64,000 nt of DNA, taken from Sulfurivirga caldicuralii (GTDB lineage: Bacteria; Pseudomonadota; Gammaproteobacteria; Thiomicrospirales; Thiomicrospiraceae). Of the stretch, positions 19,131-27,754 are shown piece by piece. The DNA is taken from assembly GCF_900141795.1 (NCBI RefSeq), contig NZ_FSRE01000002.1, positions 310,001 through 374,000 of the forward strand, written 5' to 3'. A program made the position numbers and the translations under genes. The notes under the pieces are model-generated. The model ran no database searches, was not told the DNA's origin, and saw nothing but the letters and a program-made list of their open reading frames with translations. Numbering within the stretch: position 1 is the stretch's first letter; each line of letters opens with the position of its first letter.

Positions 19131-20348
19131 ATGGAAGGCTACTGGGCATTTGCATGGGTTCAGATTATTGCCCATAACTGGAGCAGCCTGGGCTGGCGAT
19201 TTGCACTGGTTAGCCTGCTGATCGCGGCAGGCATCTTTCACCTGGATATATCCCTGATCTCTGAAACGGTACCCTGGTGGCTTGCCAGTTTGACGGTGCT
19301 GGTGCCCTTGATGGCCTGGCTGTTTGATACGCGTCGTACGGCCATTCTCCAGGGGGTGCTTTCCCTTCTGATTCTGGTGCTGATGCTGGGCGGGCTTGGA
19401 TGGCTAGCTATCCCCATGCAGCCTCGTGATCTGATGTTCGGCGGTGTGGTGGTGCTGACCATGCTGACCAGTAATCTGGTGCACGTACTGGGTACTATTC
19501 TGCGTGAAATGGCACGGGGCCAGTTTCAGGATGATGCCGTGGCAGAGGCGCTGAAGCACAACGCAGCGCCCATTATACTGGCCAATTTAACCACCCTGTT
19601 GGGCTTCTGGGTGGTGGCGTGGTGGTCTCCAGACTTTAAAGCCTTGGCATGGGTGGTCACGGCCGGCGCACTGATGAGCCTGTGGGTAACACTCACCTGG
19701 TTGCCCTGGCTGCTGCTGCGTTATCGACTGGAGTTCCGCGTGGGGCATTACAGTGATCGCCACGGCTTTAGTCGGCTGGTTCGCTGGATGAAGGTGCATC
19801 CGAGTCTGACCCGTCTGCTGGGCATTGCCGGTATGGTGGCGCTTATCGTTGCAAATGCCGTGGTGTTCTGGAAAGCGTTTGAAAGCGTCAGCAGCATTCT
19901 GGTGATGCTTGCGGTGGTCTGGTTGCTGCTGTGGCTGGCGTGGCGGCAGGTGGGCACCGCAACGGTGGCAGTACTGATGAACTGGCTGGCCGTTTCGCTG
20001 GTCGCAGCGCTGTTGCTGGTGCTCGACCTGTCAGTGAGCACCTTGGCGATGATCGTTCCGCTGGGTCTGGTGATCGATGATGCCATTCATTTCTTTACTC
20101 GCATGGTGCGGGCCGGGCGTGTCGGTTTGTTCGACACCCGGGAATTGCGTATCCGTTTTGCGCTTGGAAGTGTGGGGCGCACCATCTGGATGACGTCGCT
20201 GCTTGTGATCGCTGCGTTAAGCCCCCTTTGGTTTAGTGGTGATCCGGTTTTGCAGCAGACTATCCTGGTCACGGCTTTGGCACTGCTGGTGGCCACATGG
20301 CTTCTGATCGTCTGGTATCCAGCTTTCCTTATCTCAAGAGATAAGTAA
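19131..20348 (+). CDS. RND/MMPL-like integral membrane protein lacking periplasmic porter domains
   Basis: A 405-residue, very hydrophobic protein. Two blocks resemble the membrane cores of RND or MMPL permeases. Block one has AAPIILANLTTLLGFWV and a following helix pair (about residues 145-200). Block two has LGLVIDDAIHFFTRM (about residues 310-330) followed by SVGRTIWMTSLL. In RND exporters such motifs flank large periplasmic domains, which are absent: the loops are short. The start at 19131 has GGGGGA upstream. Function is unknown; it might be a small transporter or a membrane scaffold. Divergent from mfd, upstream of sqr with a 151-bp gap. Confidence 0.65.
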   Translation: MEGYWAFAWVQIIAHNWSSLGWRFALVSLLIAAGIFHLDISLISETVPWWLASLTVLVPLMAWLFDTRRTAILQGVLSLLILVLMLGGLGWLAIPMQPRDLMFGGVVVLTMLTSNLVHVLGTILREMARGQFQDDAVAEALKHNAAPIILANLTTLLGFWVVAWWSPDFKALAWVVTAGALMSLWVTLTWLPWLLLRYRLEFRVGHYSDRHGFSRLVRWMKVHPSLTRLLGIAGMVALIVANAVVFWKAFESVSSILVMLAVVWLLLWLAWRQVGTATVAVLMNWLAVSLVAALLLVLDLSVSTLAMIVPLGLVIDDAIHFFTRMVRAGRVGLFDTRELRIRFALGSVGRTIWMTSLLVIAALSPLWFSGDPVLQQTILVTALALLVATWLLIVWYPAFLISRDK

Positions 20349-20499
20349 AACTTATTTTATGATCAAGTGAAATAAACCAGCCTTATTTGCCATCGTTTTT
20401 TTCTATTTCTCTTTTGAATATCCCTCTGGCACACTATGCCCACTTCTTAAGGTTGGCTGCATAGTCAGGCTTCAAATCTAATCTAGAGGAGGTCCATTC

Positions 20500-21798
20500 A
20501 TGGCCACTATCGTTATCGTTGGTTCAAGCACGGGCGGTCTGCCCATGGCTTACGACATTCGCAAGCATCTGGGCAGCGAACACACCATTAAAGTTGTGAA
20601 TGCCGTTGAAGACTTTACTTTCGTGCCGTCCAATCCCTGGGTGGCTGTGGGCTGGCGGAAGCCTGAAGACATCTCCTTCAAACTGGCGCCGCACCTGACA
20701 CGCAAGGGTATCGAGTTCATTCATGCTACTGCGACCGAGCTGAATCCGGACGAAAACAAGCTTAAGCTGGATAATGGGGAAGAACTGAATTACGACTTTC
20801 TGATTCTGGCGACCGGTCCTTATCTGGCCTTTGAAGAGGTGGAAGGTTTCGGGCCCAAGTCACAGGGTGGTAACACGGTTTCCGTCTGTACCACGCCGCA
20901 CGCGGCTGAAGGCCATGAGCAGTGGGAAGCGTTCTGCAAGGATCCTGGTCCGATCGTAGTGGGGGCCGTACAGGGCGCATCCTGCTTTGGTCCGGCTTAC
21001 GAGTTTGCCATGATCATGGAAACCGATCTGCGCAAACGCGGTATCCGTGCCCAGGTGCCGATGACTTTTGTGACCTCTGAACCCTATATCGGCCATCTCG
21101 GCCTGGGAGGCGTGGGCGATTCCAAGGGCATGCTCGAGTCCATCATGCGCGAGCGCCACATCAGCTGGATCTGCAATGCCAAGGTGACCAAGATCGAAGA
21201 CGGCAAGATGTACGTGGCGGAACATAATCGCAAGGGCGATGTAATTGACGAGCACGAACTGCCTTTCAAGTACGCCATGATGCTGCCGGCGTTCAAGGGC
21301 ACCAAGATGCTGTGGGATACCGAGAAGCTGGAAGGGCTGGTCAACCCTCGTGGTTTTGTAATCGTGGACGAGTTCAACCGCAACCCGAAATGGCCCAATA
21401 TCTATGCGCTGGGTGTGGGCATTGCCATTCCGCCGGTTGAGCAGACGCCTGTTCCCGTTGGTACGCCCAAGACCGGTCTGATGATCGAAGGCATGGTGAC
21501 TGCCATCTGCCACAACATTGAAAACGTCCTGCAAGGCAAGGAGCCGGACGAGAAGGCCACTTGGAACACCATCTGTCTGGCCGACATGGGGGATACGGGG
21601 GCAGCTTTCGTTGCATTGCCACAGATCCCGCCCCGTAACCTGACCTGGGCGAAAAAGGGTAAGTGGGTGCACCTGGCCAAAATCGCCTTTGAGAAGTACT
21701 TTATCCGCAACATGAAATCTGGCAACGCCGAGCCGATTTATCAGAAGTACATCATGAAGATGCTGGGCATCAGCCGTCTGAAGTCCGGTAAGCACTGA
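20500..21798 (+). CDS. sqr: Sulfide:quinone oxidoreductase
   Basis: A 432-residue FAD-dependent flavoprotein that oxidises sulfide to sulfur or polysulfide and reduces quinone at the membrane. It has an N-terminal FAD site (IVIVGSSTGGLP), Cys130 in VSVCTTPHAAEGHE, Cys162 in GASCFGPAYEF and Cys359 in NTICLADMGDTG, matching the three redox Cys of characterised SQRs. The GASCFGPAYEF region suggests a type VI-like (SqrF) enzyme, but subtype needs a tree. A strong GAGGAGG ribosome-binding site precedes the ATG, suggesting high expression, and a terminator follows. With SoxB it marks a sulfur oxidiser. Confidence 0.9.
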   Translation: MATIVIVGSSTGGLPMAYDIRKHLGSEHTIKVVNAVEDFTFVPSNPWVAVGWRKPEDISFKLAPHLTRKGIEFIHATATELNPDENKLKLDNGEELNYDFLILATGPYLAFEEVEGFGPKSQGGNTVSVCTTPHAAEGHEQWEAFCKDPGPIVVGAVQGASCFGPAYEFAMIMETDLRKRGIRAQVPMTFVTSEPYIGHLGLGGVGDSKGMLESIMRERHISWICNAKVTKIEDGKMYVAEHNRKGDVIDEHELPFKYAMMLPAFKGTKMLWDTEKLEGLVNPRGFVIVDEFNRNPKWPNIYALGVGIAIPPVEQTPVPVGTPKTGLMIEGMVTAICHNIENVLQGKEPDEKATWNTICLADMGDTGAAFVALPQIPPRNLTWAKKGKWVHLAKIAFEKYFIRNMKSGNAEPIYQKYIMKMLGISRLKSGKH

Positions 21799-21828
21799 TT
21801 TCTGACCCGTTCGGTTCAGGATTGTTTG

Positions 21829-21853
21829 ACGCCCTCGCAAGAGGGCGTTTTTT
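21829..21853 (+). terminator. Intrinsic terminator after sqr
   Basis: ACGCCCTC/GAGGGCGT arms with a GCAA tetraloop are followed by TTTTT, 30 bp after the sqr stop. The next 200 bp to the TRIC gene show no coding signal. Confidence 0.92.
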
Positions 21854-22060
21854 GTTGTGAGCAGAAAAACTGAAAACCGAAGTACGCGAACAGTGTGGGG
21901 GAAGGGGGCATTGGCGGGTGCAATGCGTACTCCCATTATGAAAGGGGGCACATTGCAGGTGACACGAGCATTCTGTCAATTGTTAATTGAGCAGGCATCT
22001 GTTCTGCTGTTGCCGGCATCAGCGCCTTGGGTTTGTGCCATATCCTTTCAAAGTCACTCA

Positions 22061-22066
22061 TATAAT
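22061..22066 (+). promoter_or_regulatory. Candidate -10 element placing the start point at the TRIC-gene ATG
   Basis: A perfect TATAAT ends 6 bp before the ATG at 22073, so transcription would begin at or next to the start codon. No ribosome-binding site is present between them. The -35 region is poor. Confidence 0.4.
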
Positions 22067-22072
22067 ACCGAT

Positions 22073-22708
22073 ATGCATATCGACACACTTCTTCACTGGC
22101 TGGATCTGTTGGGTACGGTGGTGTTTGCCGTCACTGGCCTGCTGGCGGCCAGCCGCAAGCAGCTGGATCTGTTCGGTGCCATCGTCATTGCCATGGTTAC
22201 GGCCATTGGCGGCGGCACGCTGCGGGACCTGATTCTGGATGTGCCCGTCTTCTGGCTGCATGCGCCCGTTTATGTCTATCTGGTCGTCATTGCCGCCGTA
22301 CTCATGTTTATCTATGTGCGTTTCTTTACGGCGCCTGTTCGCCTACTGCTGGTGCTTGATGCCCTGGGGTTGGCGGCATTTACCGTCATCGGCGTGCAAA
22401 AAACCTATGCGCTCGGTTATGACGATGCCATTGTCATCATGACCGGCATCATGACCGGCGTCGTGGGCGGCATGATCCGCGACATTCTCGTAGGCGAGGT
22501 GCCTCTGATCCTGCGCCGGGAAATCTATGCCACCGCCTCCTTTGCCGGAGCCAGTGTCTGGCTGCTGATGCGGCCGCTGTTTGAGGATGCCACCCTGGCA
22601 ACACTTCTGGCCATGGCGACGGTGTTATTGCTGCGCCTGGGCGGGATTTATGGCAATCTCTCATTACCCCTGTTTCAACCACGCCACCCAGGAGATCCAC
22701 ACCCATGA
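22073..22708 (+). CDS. TRIC-family cation channel protein (UPF0126)
   Basis: A 211-residue membrane protein with about seven helices and the internal duplication of the bacterial TRIC family: FAVTGLLAASRKQLDLFG plus TAIGGGTLRDLILD in the first half, and IMTGVVGGMIRDILVGEVP in the second. Relatives form K+ or monovalent-cation channels. The start is set where homology begins (MHIDTLLHWLDLLG); the frame is open upstream but shows no homology or ribosome-binding site. It overlaps tsaB by ATGA. Confidence 0.85.
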   Translation: MHIDTLLHWLDLLGTVVFAVTGLLAASRKQLDLFGAIVIAMVTAIGGGTLRDLILDVPVFWLHAPVYVYLVVIAAVLMFIYVRFFTAPVRLLLVLDALGLAAFTVIGVQKTYALGYDDAIVIMTGIMTGVVGGMIRDILVGEVPLILRREIYATASFAGASVWLLMRPLFEDATLATLLAMATVLLLRLGGIYGNLSLPLFQPRHPGDPHP

Positions 22709-23370
22709 ATATACTGGCGCTTGAAACCGCCACCTCGGCCTGCTCTGTCGTGGTGTGTACGCCCCAGGGACAGGTGCATCTGCACGAGCAGGCGCCGCAA
22801 TCCCATGCGGCCAAACTACTGCCAATGGTTGATGAGGCACTGCAACGCAGTGGGCTGGAATCCGATCAATTGGATATGATCGCCTTTGGGCGTGGCCCCG
22901 GCGCCTTTACCGGGTTGCGCATCGCCACCGCCACGGCACAGGGACTGGCGCTTGGCTGGAATCTCCCCGTGATCGGCATTGACACCCTGGAAGCTTTGGC
23001 CTGGCAGGGGCGGGCTAGCTGGGGCGCGGTACCGGTGTTTACCCTGCTGGATGCACGCATGGGGGAAGTGTATGCAGCACTGTATGACGCCCAGGGCAAT
23101 GGGATAGTGTCACCTCAGCTGTTGAAGCCGGAGGCGGCGCTGGAGCTGATCGCATCCCACGGCTGCAGCCATGGCATTGGTGACATCGCTTCGATTTATC
23201 CTCAGCTTGGCGCGTCATTTGATGCATGGCTGGATGCACAGCCGCTGGCCACTGGGGTTGCCGCTGTGGCGCGTGCCCGTACCGACAGGGCATTGCCCGT
23301 GGAGGAGCAGATCCCAGTGCCCCTGTATTTGCGCAATAATGTGGCAGACAAGCCAAAAAGGAGGGCGTAA
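22705..23370 (+). CDS. tsaB: tRNA t6A37 threonylcarbamoyladenosine synthase subunit TsaB
   Basis: A 221-residue ASKHA-fold protein that scaffolds TsaD and TsaE for t6A synthesis on ANN-decoding tRNAs. N-terminal MNILALETATSACSV, then FGRGPGAFTGLRIATATAQG (about residues 65-85), are diagnostic. AGGAGA lies upstream within the TRIC gene. Start and stop both overlap the neighbours (ATGA before, TAATG after), so TRIC, tsaB and uspA form a coupled run. Confidence 0.94.
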   Translation: MNILALETATSACSVVVCTPQGQVHLHEQAPQSHAAKLLPMVDEALQRSGLESDQLDMIAFGRGPGAFTGLRIATATAQGLALGWNLPVIGIDTLEALAWQGRASWGAVPVFTLLDARMGEVYAALYDAQGNGIVSPQLLKPEAALELIASHGCSHGIGDIASIYPQLGASFDAWLDAQPLATGVAAVARARTDRALPVEEQIPVPLYLRNNVADKPKRRA

Positions 23371-23840
23371 TGCTCTATAAGCTGATTATCTGTGCGGTGG
23401 ACTTTTCACCCCATAGCGAGCGCGCCGTACATCGCGCCAAGCAGTTGGCGGATGCCACGGGGGCTTCACTGCGCCTGCTGCATGTGGTGGAAGCACCCAC
23501 CTATCCTGTACTTGAAGATGTTGCCGTGGCCGGATTGCCCGGCATGTGGGATGTGGAGGTGACCCAGGCATTGATGGAGGCATCTGAAAAACGCCTCAGG
23601 AACATTGCGCAACGATTTGAAATACCAGAAGAAAATTGCGATACCATTGTGGGTGTGGCCAAACTGGACATCGTCGAGCATGCCGACCAGGTGGCCGCCG
23701 ATCTAATCGTGATGGGGCGACATGGCGAGGGCTTTTTTGAGAGCCTCATTGGTTCAGTTACGGATAGCGTGATGCATCATGCCCATTGCGATGTGCTGGC
23801 CGTTACGCTGGAAGACGAGCGTCCTAAGGAGACCGCCTGA
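23370..23840 (+). CDS. Universal stress protein (UspA family)
   Basis: A 156-residue single-domain Usp. Residues 5-20 give LIICAVDFSPHSERAV and the ATP-binding loop GRHGEGFFESLIGSVTDSV (near residues 115-133) has the G-x2-G-x9-G-S/T pattern of ATP-binding Usp proteins. Its ATG shares one base with the tsaB stop. The specific stress role is unknown. Confidence 0.92.
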   Translation: MLYKLIICAVDFSPHSERAVHRAKQLADATGASLRLLHVVEAPTYPVLEDVAVAGLPGMWDVEVTQALMEASEKRLRNIAQRFEIPEENCDTIVGVAKLDIVEHADQVAADLIVMGRHGEGFFESLIGSVTDSVMHHAHCDVLAVTLEDERPKETA

Positions 23841-23841
23841 C

Positions 23842-24687
23842 ATGAAACTGACTTTCAACTGGCTCGGCGTGCTGCTGTTCGCGCTGATAGTGACTACCCA
23901 GATGGCGAGGGCCGAGACGTTCAGGCCGGGCGAACAGGTAATGGTCTTTTTGCCTTCCCCGGATATTCAGAACGATGCCTTTATCGTCGGCATCATCAAG
24001 GGGCGCTTGCCGGATGGGCGCTATCGGATCAAGGTGACTGATTACGTGAAAGGGCATGACTATGGGTTGTCCTGCGAGCCTCTGCCGCCTGCAAACGCGA
24101 GCAGTGAGTATGGCAAGGGCTGGGAGAAATGGGATGACACCCGTCGCCTTGATCCCAATATTGAGTATGCCGTTTCCGCAGACAAGCTGATGCCGGTAGG
24201 CAAGGGGCACCACTATGCCATCTCGCGCAATAACGTATGGACGCGCTTTGCTCGCTGGCTGTCGGATGCCCCCGTACTGTATGTGGAGGACCTGGAGCAG
24301 GCTCGCAAGGAGCTCAAGGCGTTGGGGCTTGATGAGCTGGATCTACCGTTTCAGCTGGCCATTGCCCACCGCAAGGCGTTTTACAGCCCGCTGGGAAGCC
24401 CTTACTGGCCCCATGAAGTGTTGCCGCGACTGGTTCCGTTGCTGGATCGTGTGCGGGCGGTTTTGGACGCGCATCCAGAACTAAAGAAAGCCTACTTTGC
24501 CAAACCGCGCCCGTGGGACAGCATTCGCAAAAGCACCTTTATGCTGTTTACCTTGCGTGCCATCGACAAGATCGTGCACGACGCGCATTATGTGCTGTAT
24601 GAAGAAGACGCAGAAAAGAACGGCGACCCCAAAACCATCGAGGCCATCAAGCAACGCCTGCGGGCCCTGGGGGTTCGTGTCAATTAA
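23842..24687 (+). CDS. Periplasmic protein of unknown function
   Basis: I do not recognise this family. The 281-residue product has a signal peptide (hydrophobic core WLGVLLFALIV, likely cleavage after MARA). A beta-rich segment with FRPGEQVMVFLPSPD and GRLPDGRYRIKVTDYVKG follows, like a small SH3 or Tudor-type barrel. The C-terminal half is helical with charged ends. Start at 23842 is set by AAGGAG just upstream, 2 bp after the uspA stop, so it is probably the last gene of TRIC-tsaB-uspA. No cysteine pair, metal-binding cluster or catalytic motif is obvious. Confidence 0.65.
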   Translation: MKLTFNWLGVLLFALIVTTQMARAETFRPGEQVMVFLPSPDIQNDAFIVGIIKGRLPDGRYRIKVTDYVKGHDYGLSCEPLPPANASSEYGKGWEKWDDTRRLDPNIEYAVSADKLMPVGKGHHYAISRNNVWTRFARWLSDAPVLYVEDLEQARKELKALGLDELDLPFQLAIAHRKAFYSPLGSPYWPHEVLPRLVPLLDRVRAVLDAHPELKKAYFAKPRPWDSIRKSTFMLFTLRAIDKIVHDAHYVLYEEDAEKNGDPKTIEAIKQRLRALGVRVN

Positions 24688-24699
24688 GCCTTGCGGGCC

Positions 24700-25017
24700 T
24701 CAATCCTCATTGGCGAGTGCAGGATTGGGCAGTTTGTAGTAGTGCGTGTTGAGAAAGTGGCTCACGGCTTCCACTTCATCCGGAAACCAGCCAAGGCCCA
24801 GGTTGGTATTGCAAGTCTCTACCATGGTGTTGAGTGCAGGGTAGTTCTTGATGCGGCTTGTTTCGCTGGCGAAGGGCCGACTTGCATGGCAGGCCATGCA
24901 GTTGCCCTCGTTAAAGAACGCACGACCCATCTGCAGTTTTTCGCTCGTTGTCTCGGCAAGTATCGGCAGGCTTGTTATGCAGCCTGCAAGCAAAAGGGTA
25001 ATTTTTATCGGTTTCAT
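24700..25017 (-). CDS. Small monohaem cytochrome c
   Basis: A 105-residue exported c-type cytochrome with one haem site, CMACH, near residue 40 and a C-terminal LGWFPDEVEAVSHFLNTHYY helix resembling small class I cytochromes. The signal segment is ambiguous: LLLAGC looks like a lipobox, while ILA-ET looks like a signal peptidase I site, so the mature protein is either an outer/inner membrane lipoprotein or soluble periplasmic. The start at 25017 (MKPIKITLL) is preferred over 25032 because it starts the signal peptide directly. Redox partner unknown. Divergent from ycaO, 82 bp apart, and convergent with the periplasmic protein gene. Confidence 0.8.
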   Translation of the reverse strand: MKPIKITLLLAGCITSLPILAETTSEKLQMGRAFFNEGNCMACHASRPFASETSRIKNYPALNTMVETCNTNLGLGWFPDEVEAVSHFLNTHYYKLPNPALANED

Positions 25018-25099
25018 CAGCTGATCCCCCACAGTAGTTCCACTTCGATTCTATCGCGGGCACGTACTGCCCGCTAACGCTTAAGGATATGGTTAATTC

Positions 25100-26788
25100 A
25101 TGAAACATTTTTTGACCGGGAAGGCGCGCAGTCTTGAGGATGCACTATCCGTAATGGAAAGTGCGCTCGCCCATCTTGGTATTCAGCCTGTGGTGGAGAA
25201 GTGGCTCCACCCGGCGCCGTTTATCTGGTCTGTGCATGTGCATGATGCCAGCTGCCCGGCTCTTTTTTCCAACGGCAAGGGGATTTCCAGAGAAGCGGCC
25301 CTGGCCAGTGCCTATGGCGAATTCCTCGAGCGTTTTCTAACCGGTTATCACCTGGCGGATTTCACGCTGCCGAAAGGGTTGCCCTGGCTGTATACACCCA
25401 ATGAGCGGGCATTGCCTGCCGACACGGCCTGGCAGGCACTGCCCCGGACGCTTAAAGCGTACTGGGACCCGGATGGTGAACTGGTTCCAGACGTACACAT
25501 GCCCGAGCTGGGATGCTGCGGGCAGACAGTGCATTGCATTCCCATGGAGGATATCCAGACAGGCGCAACGGTTGAGATACCGTGGAATATTCTCGTCAAC
25601 CTGTATGCCAGCAATGGTCTGTCTGCGGGCAATACCATACTGGAAGCACGTATTCAGGGGCTTTCGGAGATTTTCGAGCGCTGGGTGCGCAATCGCATCC
25701 TCAGTGAAAACCTCTGTCTGCCGCAAATCCCTGAAGTGGTGCTGTCGGCGAACGAGCGGGTGATTGAAGCCCGTGCCGCGCTGGAGTCGGAAGGCATTTC
25801 TCTGTCAATTCGCGATGCCTCGCTGGAAATGGGCTATCCGGTGGTGGCCATCATCCTGTATGCACGCGAGCAGGGGCGGGCTTTTGTTTCCTTTGGCGCC
25901 CACCCAATTTTTGAGGTGGCGCTGGAGCGCACCTTGACGGAGGCCTTTCAGGGCCGCCGACCTGGCGAATATGACGATTGGAAGCCGCCCAGCTCTGACC
26001 TTGAATGGGTGCAGAGTGCAGAAAATCGCGAGCTGCACTTTATCGACGCCTCGGGTCAGTTTCACTGGCACTTTTTCTCCAGCAAGGCGGACCTGCGTTT
26101 CAAGCCATGGGGTCTTGCGGCGAGTGCCGATTTCGAGCAACAGTGGAACTATCTGGTGGAACGGCTCCATGCAGGTGGGCATTCGCTCTATGTGCAGGAT
26201 ATTCCCTTTATGGATTTTTATGCCTGCCGCATGATTGTGCCCGGTCTTTCAGAGGTGCTGCCCGCGGACGAACTGGTGGAAAACAACCATAATGCGGGCT
26301 GTCATCTGCGCAAGCACTTGATGGCCCATGAGGATTCCGATCGCTGGGCGTGGCAGCTGCTTGACCTGCTGGACGAATGGGGCTGGGCCGATCATGCCTC
26401 CGTCGCATCCATTGCAGGCCTGATGACTGCACCCGAATCACCCTGGCGGGGTGTGAAAGTGATCGAGCTGCGTATACGGGCGCTGTGTCAGTTGCAGCAG
26501 CTGGATGAACTGCTTGGCTGGCTGGATGGTATTGAGCATCTGGCCGCCGGCAGCCCGCGCCTGAACACCCTGCTGGCACTGCAGCGACTGGCGGAGGGCG
26601 CCCCTGAAGACGAGTGGGAGGCGCTCACCCTGTTGTATGGCGAAGATGCCTTTTCACAGGCAAAGGCGTGGTTGCAGGGCCATGCCTGGGAGGATCTGCC
26701 GCTGAGCGATGCGCTGATGGATGATCCGTGGCAGAGCGCATTTAACCGGCTCGTCGTAACCCGTGCGCGGGCGCTGGGCACGGAATAA
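25100..26788 (+). CDS. ycaO: YcaO-domain ATP-binding protein (E. coli YcaO type)
   Basis: A 562-residue protein of the stand-alone E. coli YcaO group, which supports RimO-dependent beta-methylthiolation of ribosomal protein S12; no toxin precursor or RiPP partner is nearby. N-terminal homology begins at once (FLTGKARSLEDAL; FSNGKGISREAALASAYGE). The ATP/Mg-binding glutamates lie in YGEFLERF and LSEIFERWVRNRI. The last 160 residues are a helical TPR-like domain typical of this group. The reading frame is a single gene with AAGGA upstream of the ATG. Confidence 0.88.
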   Translation: MKHFLTGKARSLEDALSVMESALAHLGIQPVVEKWLHPAPFIWSVHVHDASCPALFSNGKGISREAALASAYGEFLERFLTGYHLADFTLPKGLPWLYTPNERALPADTAWQALPRTLKAYWDPDGELVPDVHMPELGCCGQTVHCIPMEDIQTGATVEIPWNILVNLYASNGLSAGNTILEARIQGLSEIFERWVRNRILSENLCLPQIPEVVLSANERVIEARAALESEGISLSIRDASLEMGYPVVAIILYAREQGRAFVSFGAHPIFEVALERTLTEAFQGRRPGEYDDWKPPSSDLEWVQSAENRELHFIDASGQFHWHFFSSKADLRFKPWGLAASADFEQQWNYLVERLHAGGHSLYVQDIPFMDFYACRMIVPGLSEVLPADELVENNHNAGCHLRKHLMAHEDSDRWAWQLLDLLDEWGWADHASVASIAGLMTAPESPWRGVKVIELRIRALCQLQQLDELLGWLDGIEHLAAGSPRLNTLLALQRLAEGAPEDEWEALTLLYGEDAFSQAKAWLQGHAWEDLPLSDALMDDPWQSAFNRLVVTRARALGTE

Positions 26789-26880
26789 CAGAATAACGAA
26801 GTTGGCCCTCATTATTGGTAATGCGGCCACAGGTGGAAGTGGGCACGCGGCCCACATCCTTTCTGCCTGTTGTCCGGTCT

Positions 26881-27582
26881 TTAAAAGGTATATTTGAATG
26901 TTATGCGTGTCAGATTGTCTTCCGAGCGCTTGCCAGCTTCCGGTTTGCTGTTGTAGCGATATTCATATTGCGCACTCAGGGACAGGTGAGCGTTGAGGGC
27001 ACTTTCGAGACCAAGACGTGTGGTGTTGAGGCGACGCTCGGCATCATGGCGTTCGGTGGTTTCGGCCGTTCCCTTGACGGCCTCATTGAACGCATAGCTG
27101 CCCTTGAGATAGAGACGGCCCATCCAGCCGTCCGCATCGCGCGAATTGTCTTTGTAGTCGTCATTGTGCCAGCCGGCACCCAGTTCCAGATCGATGGCTG
27201 AGCGTTCATTGGGCGCCCAGCGCCATCCCGGTCCTACGGTGAGGTTATAACGGCTGACCAGTCCGGACGGCTCATCCTGTTCATAGAGTCCGTTCGCATA
27301 CACATAGCTCTTGCGTTGCGCGCTCAGGAAGTGGCTGAACTGTCCTTCCAGATGATACAGCTCCTTGCTGAGTGTCTTGTCAGTGCGCTGGCGGTCGGCA
27401 CGACCGATCAGCTTGAGTATATTCAGATCAACTGTGTGGGTGGCCTCCGCGGCCAGATACAGCGCTTCGGCACTGCTGTTGCCGCTGCTTTCGCTGTAGC
27501 CCAGTTCCGCGTTGCCAGCCCATTGAGCATGCAGGGCGGGGGCGGTGATGGCAAGTAGAGTAGCCAGAAAGGACTTTTTCAT
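26881..27582 (-). CDS. DUF481 outer-membrane beta-barrel protein (YdiY-like)
   Basis: A 233-residue protein with a signal peptide (MKKSFLATLLAITAPALHA) and alternating-hydrophobicity strands through to a C-terminal aromatic (ITFKYTF), the outer-membrane beta-barrel signature. WAGNAELGYSESSGNSS at the mature N-terminus is typical of DUF481. Function of the family is unclear. The frame is open 126 bp further upstream, but the signal peptide sets the start at 27582. The gene stands alone; no strong terminator was found, only a weak GTGGGC/GCCCAC hairpin near 26837-26853 without a T tract. Confidence 0.82.
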   Translation of the reverse strand: MKKSFLATLLAITAPALHAQWAGNAELGYSESSGNSSAEALYLAAEATHTVDLNILKLIGRADRQRTDKTLSKELYHLEGQFSHFLSAQRKSYVYANGLYEQDEPSGLVSRYNLTVGPGWRWAPNERSAIDLELGAGWHNDDYKDNSRDADGWMGRLYLKGSYAFNEAVKGTAETTERHDAERRLNTTRLGLESALNAHLSLSAQYEYRYNSKPEAGKRSEDNLTRITFKYTF

Positions 27583-27754
27583 GATGAATTCCCGTCTAAA
27601 TCGAAAGGCGAAATTATAGGGTGAGTTGCCGGATCGGTTTAGGTATATGTCCGATCGAATTGATGGGATCGGATGTGTGGGTTTCAAATGTCGCCACAAG
27701 GTGGCCATGCTAAAATTCTCCTAATTCAGGAATTGAAAGGAAAGGAGCGCCGTT

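Noticed and set aside
20427-20440. TGGCAC followed by ATGCC upstream of sqr, resembling a sigma-54 promoter
   Set aside because: The spacing between the -24-like and -12-like parts is two bases too short and the TTGC element is imperfect, although rpoN is present in the window.
24700-26788. YcaO plus neighbouring small genes as a RiPP (thiazole/oxazole peptide) cluster
   Set aside because: The YcaO is the stand-alone E. coli type with a C-terminal helical domain. There is no precursor peptide, dehydrogenase or exporter gene, and the small neighbour is a cytochrome c.
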